A DNA stretch of 32,482 nt from Spirochaetaceae bacterium (GTDB lineage Bacteria; Spirochaetota; Spirochaetia; Treponematales; Treponemataceae): contig JAGBFB010000038.1 of assembly GCA_017936665.1 (NCBI GenBank), forward strand, positions 1-32,482. The letters are read 5' to 3'. Shown in pieces: positions 32,399 through 32,482 of this stretch. The notes under the pieces were generated by a model. That model was not told where the DNA came from. It saw nothing but the letters and a program-made list of their open reading frames with translations, and made no database searches. The position numbers were made by a program, and so were the translations under genes. Numbering within the stretch: position 1 is the first letter of the stretch; every line of letters begins with the position of its first letter.

Positions 32399-32427
32399 TT
32401 GCTAATATTATTGTATTGTGCTACAAT
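32399..32427 (+). promoter_or_regulatory. Sigma-70 promoter at the right edge, probably leaderless
   Basis: TTGCTA (32399-32404), 17 nt, TACAAT (32422-32427). The expected start, 7 nt on, is 32434, the A of an ATG that opens a frame to the window end. Confidence 0.5.
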
Positions 32428-32433
32428 ATATCT

Positions 32434-32482
32434 ATGGGAATGATGTTAAATAGGGCAATTCAATTCAATTCAATTCAATTCA
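32434..32482 (+). CDS. Partial open frame entering a pentanucleotide repeat
   Basis: ATG at 32434 opens sixteen codons (MGMMLNRAIQFNSIQF) that run off the window. From the eighth codon the sequence is CAATT repeated, which encodes a Gln-Phe-Asn-Ser-Ile cycle and has no stop in any forward frame. There is no ribosome site, but a promoter places the transcript start at the ATG. The product cannot be identified from this fragment, and the frame may not be a real gene. Confidence 0.35.
   Translation, partial: MGMMLNRAIQFNSIQF
32456..32482 (+). repeat. (CAATT)5 simple sequence repeat at the window edge
   Basis: Five full CAATT units plus CA, running into the end of the window, so the true copy number is unknown. 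A five-base unit shifts the reading frame each time one copy is gained or lost. Confidence 0.9.

Overview
The window is a low-GC stretch of chromosome, probably from a host-associated Treponema-like spirochaete. The case rests on three things. One is a textbook FliA (sigma-28) promoter, TAAA-N15-GCCGATAA, in front of a LysM/LytM gene. The second is a gene run cheW - DegT-like - nadK - recN - hypothetical - HD protein - LysM protein that, from memory, resembles an order in Treponema. The third is the presence of DUF4954 and long-form 2-isopropylmalate synthase genes. No database search was possible, so the genus is an inference.

Layout. 1-298: 3' end of a 23S rRNA gene, a 5S rRNA gene and a terminator. 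350-5430: accessory-looking genes, namely an HD phosphohydrolase, an ANT(6)-type aminoglycoside adenylyltransferase, three unrelated GNAT acetyltransferases, a Nudix hydrolase and an amidohydrolase, with a dispersed palindromic repeat among them. 5432-8378 (minus): a highly degenerate GMP-synthase homologue behind a YihY/BrkB membrane protein fused to a cyclic-nucleotide-binding domain. 8481-11354: ndk-gpsA-ffh with a good promoter and a terminator. 11478-11550 (minus): tRNA-Asn(GUU) with its own promoter and a folded leader. 11653-14414 (minus): an operon of DRTGG protein, anti-sigma-type ATPase, [FeFe]-hydrogenase-like putative sensor and 5-formyl-THF cyclo-ligase. 14486-17284 (minus): a large exported M16-protease homologue without zinc ligands. 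17443-21361: a DUF4954 beta-helix protein and leuA. 21449-28498: the cheW-to-LysM run. 28671-29666: a group-2 sigma-70 factor, convergent with a phosphohexomutase/DEDDh exonuclease pair (29670-32008, minus). 32009-32482: a structured inverted-repeat element, then a promoter and an open frame running into a (CAATT)n tract at the window edge.

Two themes stand out. First, several proteins keep a recognisable enzyme fold but have lost catalytic residues (GuaA-like, DegT-like, M16-like, LytM-like, and the N-terminal half of the tandem HD protein), which suggests scaffolding or regulatory roles. Second, several promoters lie so close to the start codon that the transcripts would be leaderless or nearly so (1058, 4609, 27644, 32434), while most other genes have good Shine-Dalgarno sites. 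The strongest leads are the possible phase-variable frame at the right edge, the hydrogenase-like signalling operon, the methionine-free GuaA-like protein and the sigma-28 promoter.

The window begins inside an rRNA operon and ends inside a short tandem repeat. Both are classic assembly break points, so this may be a complete contig.
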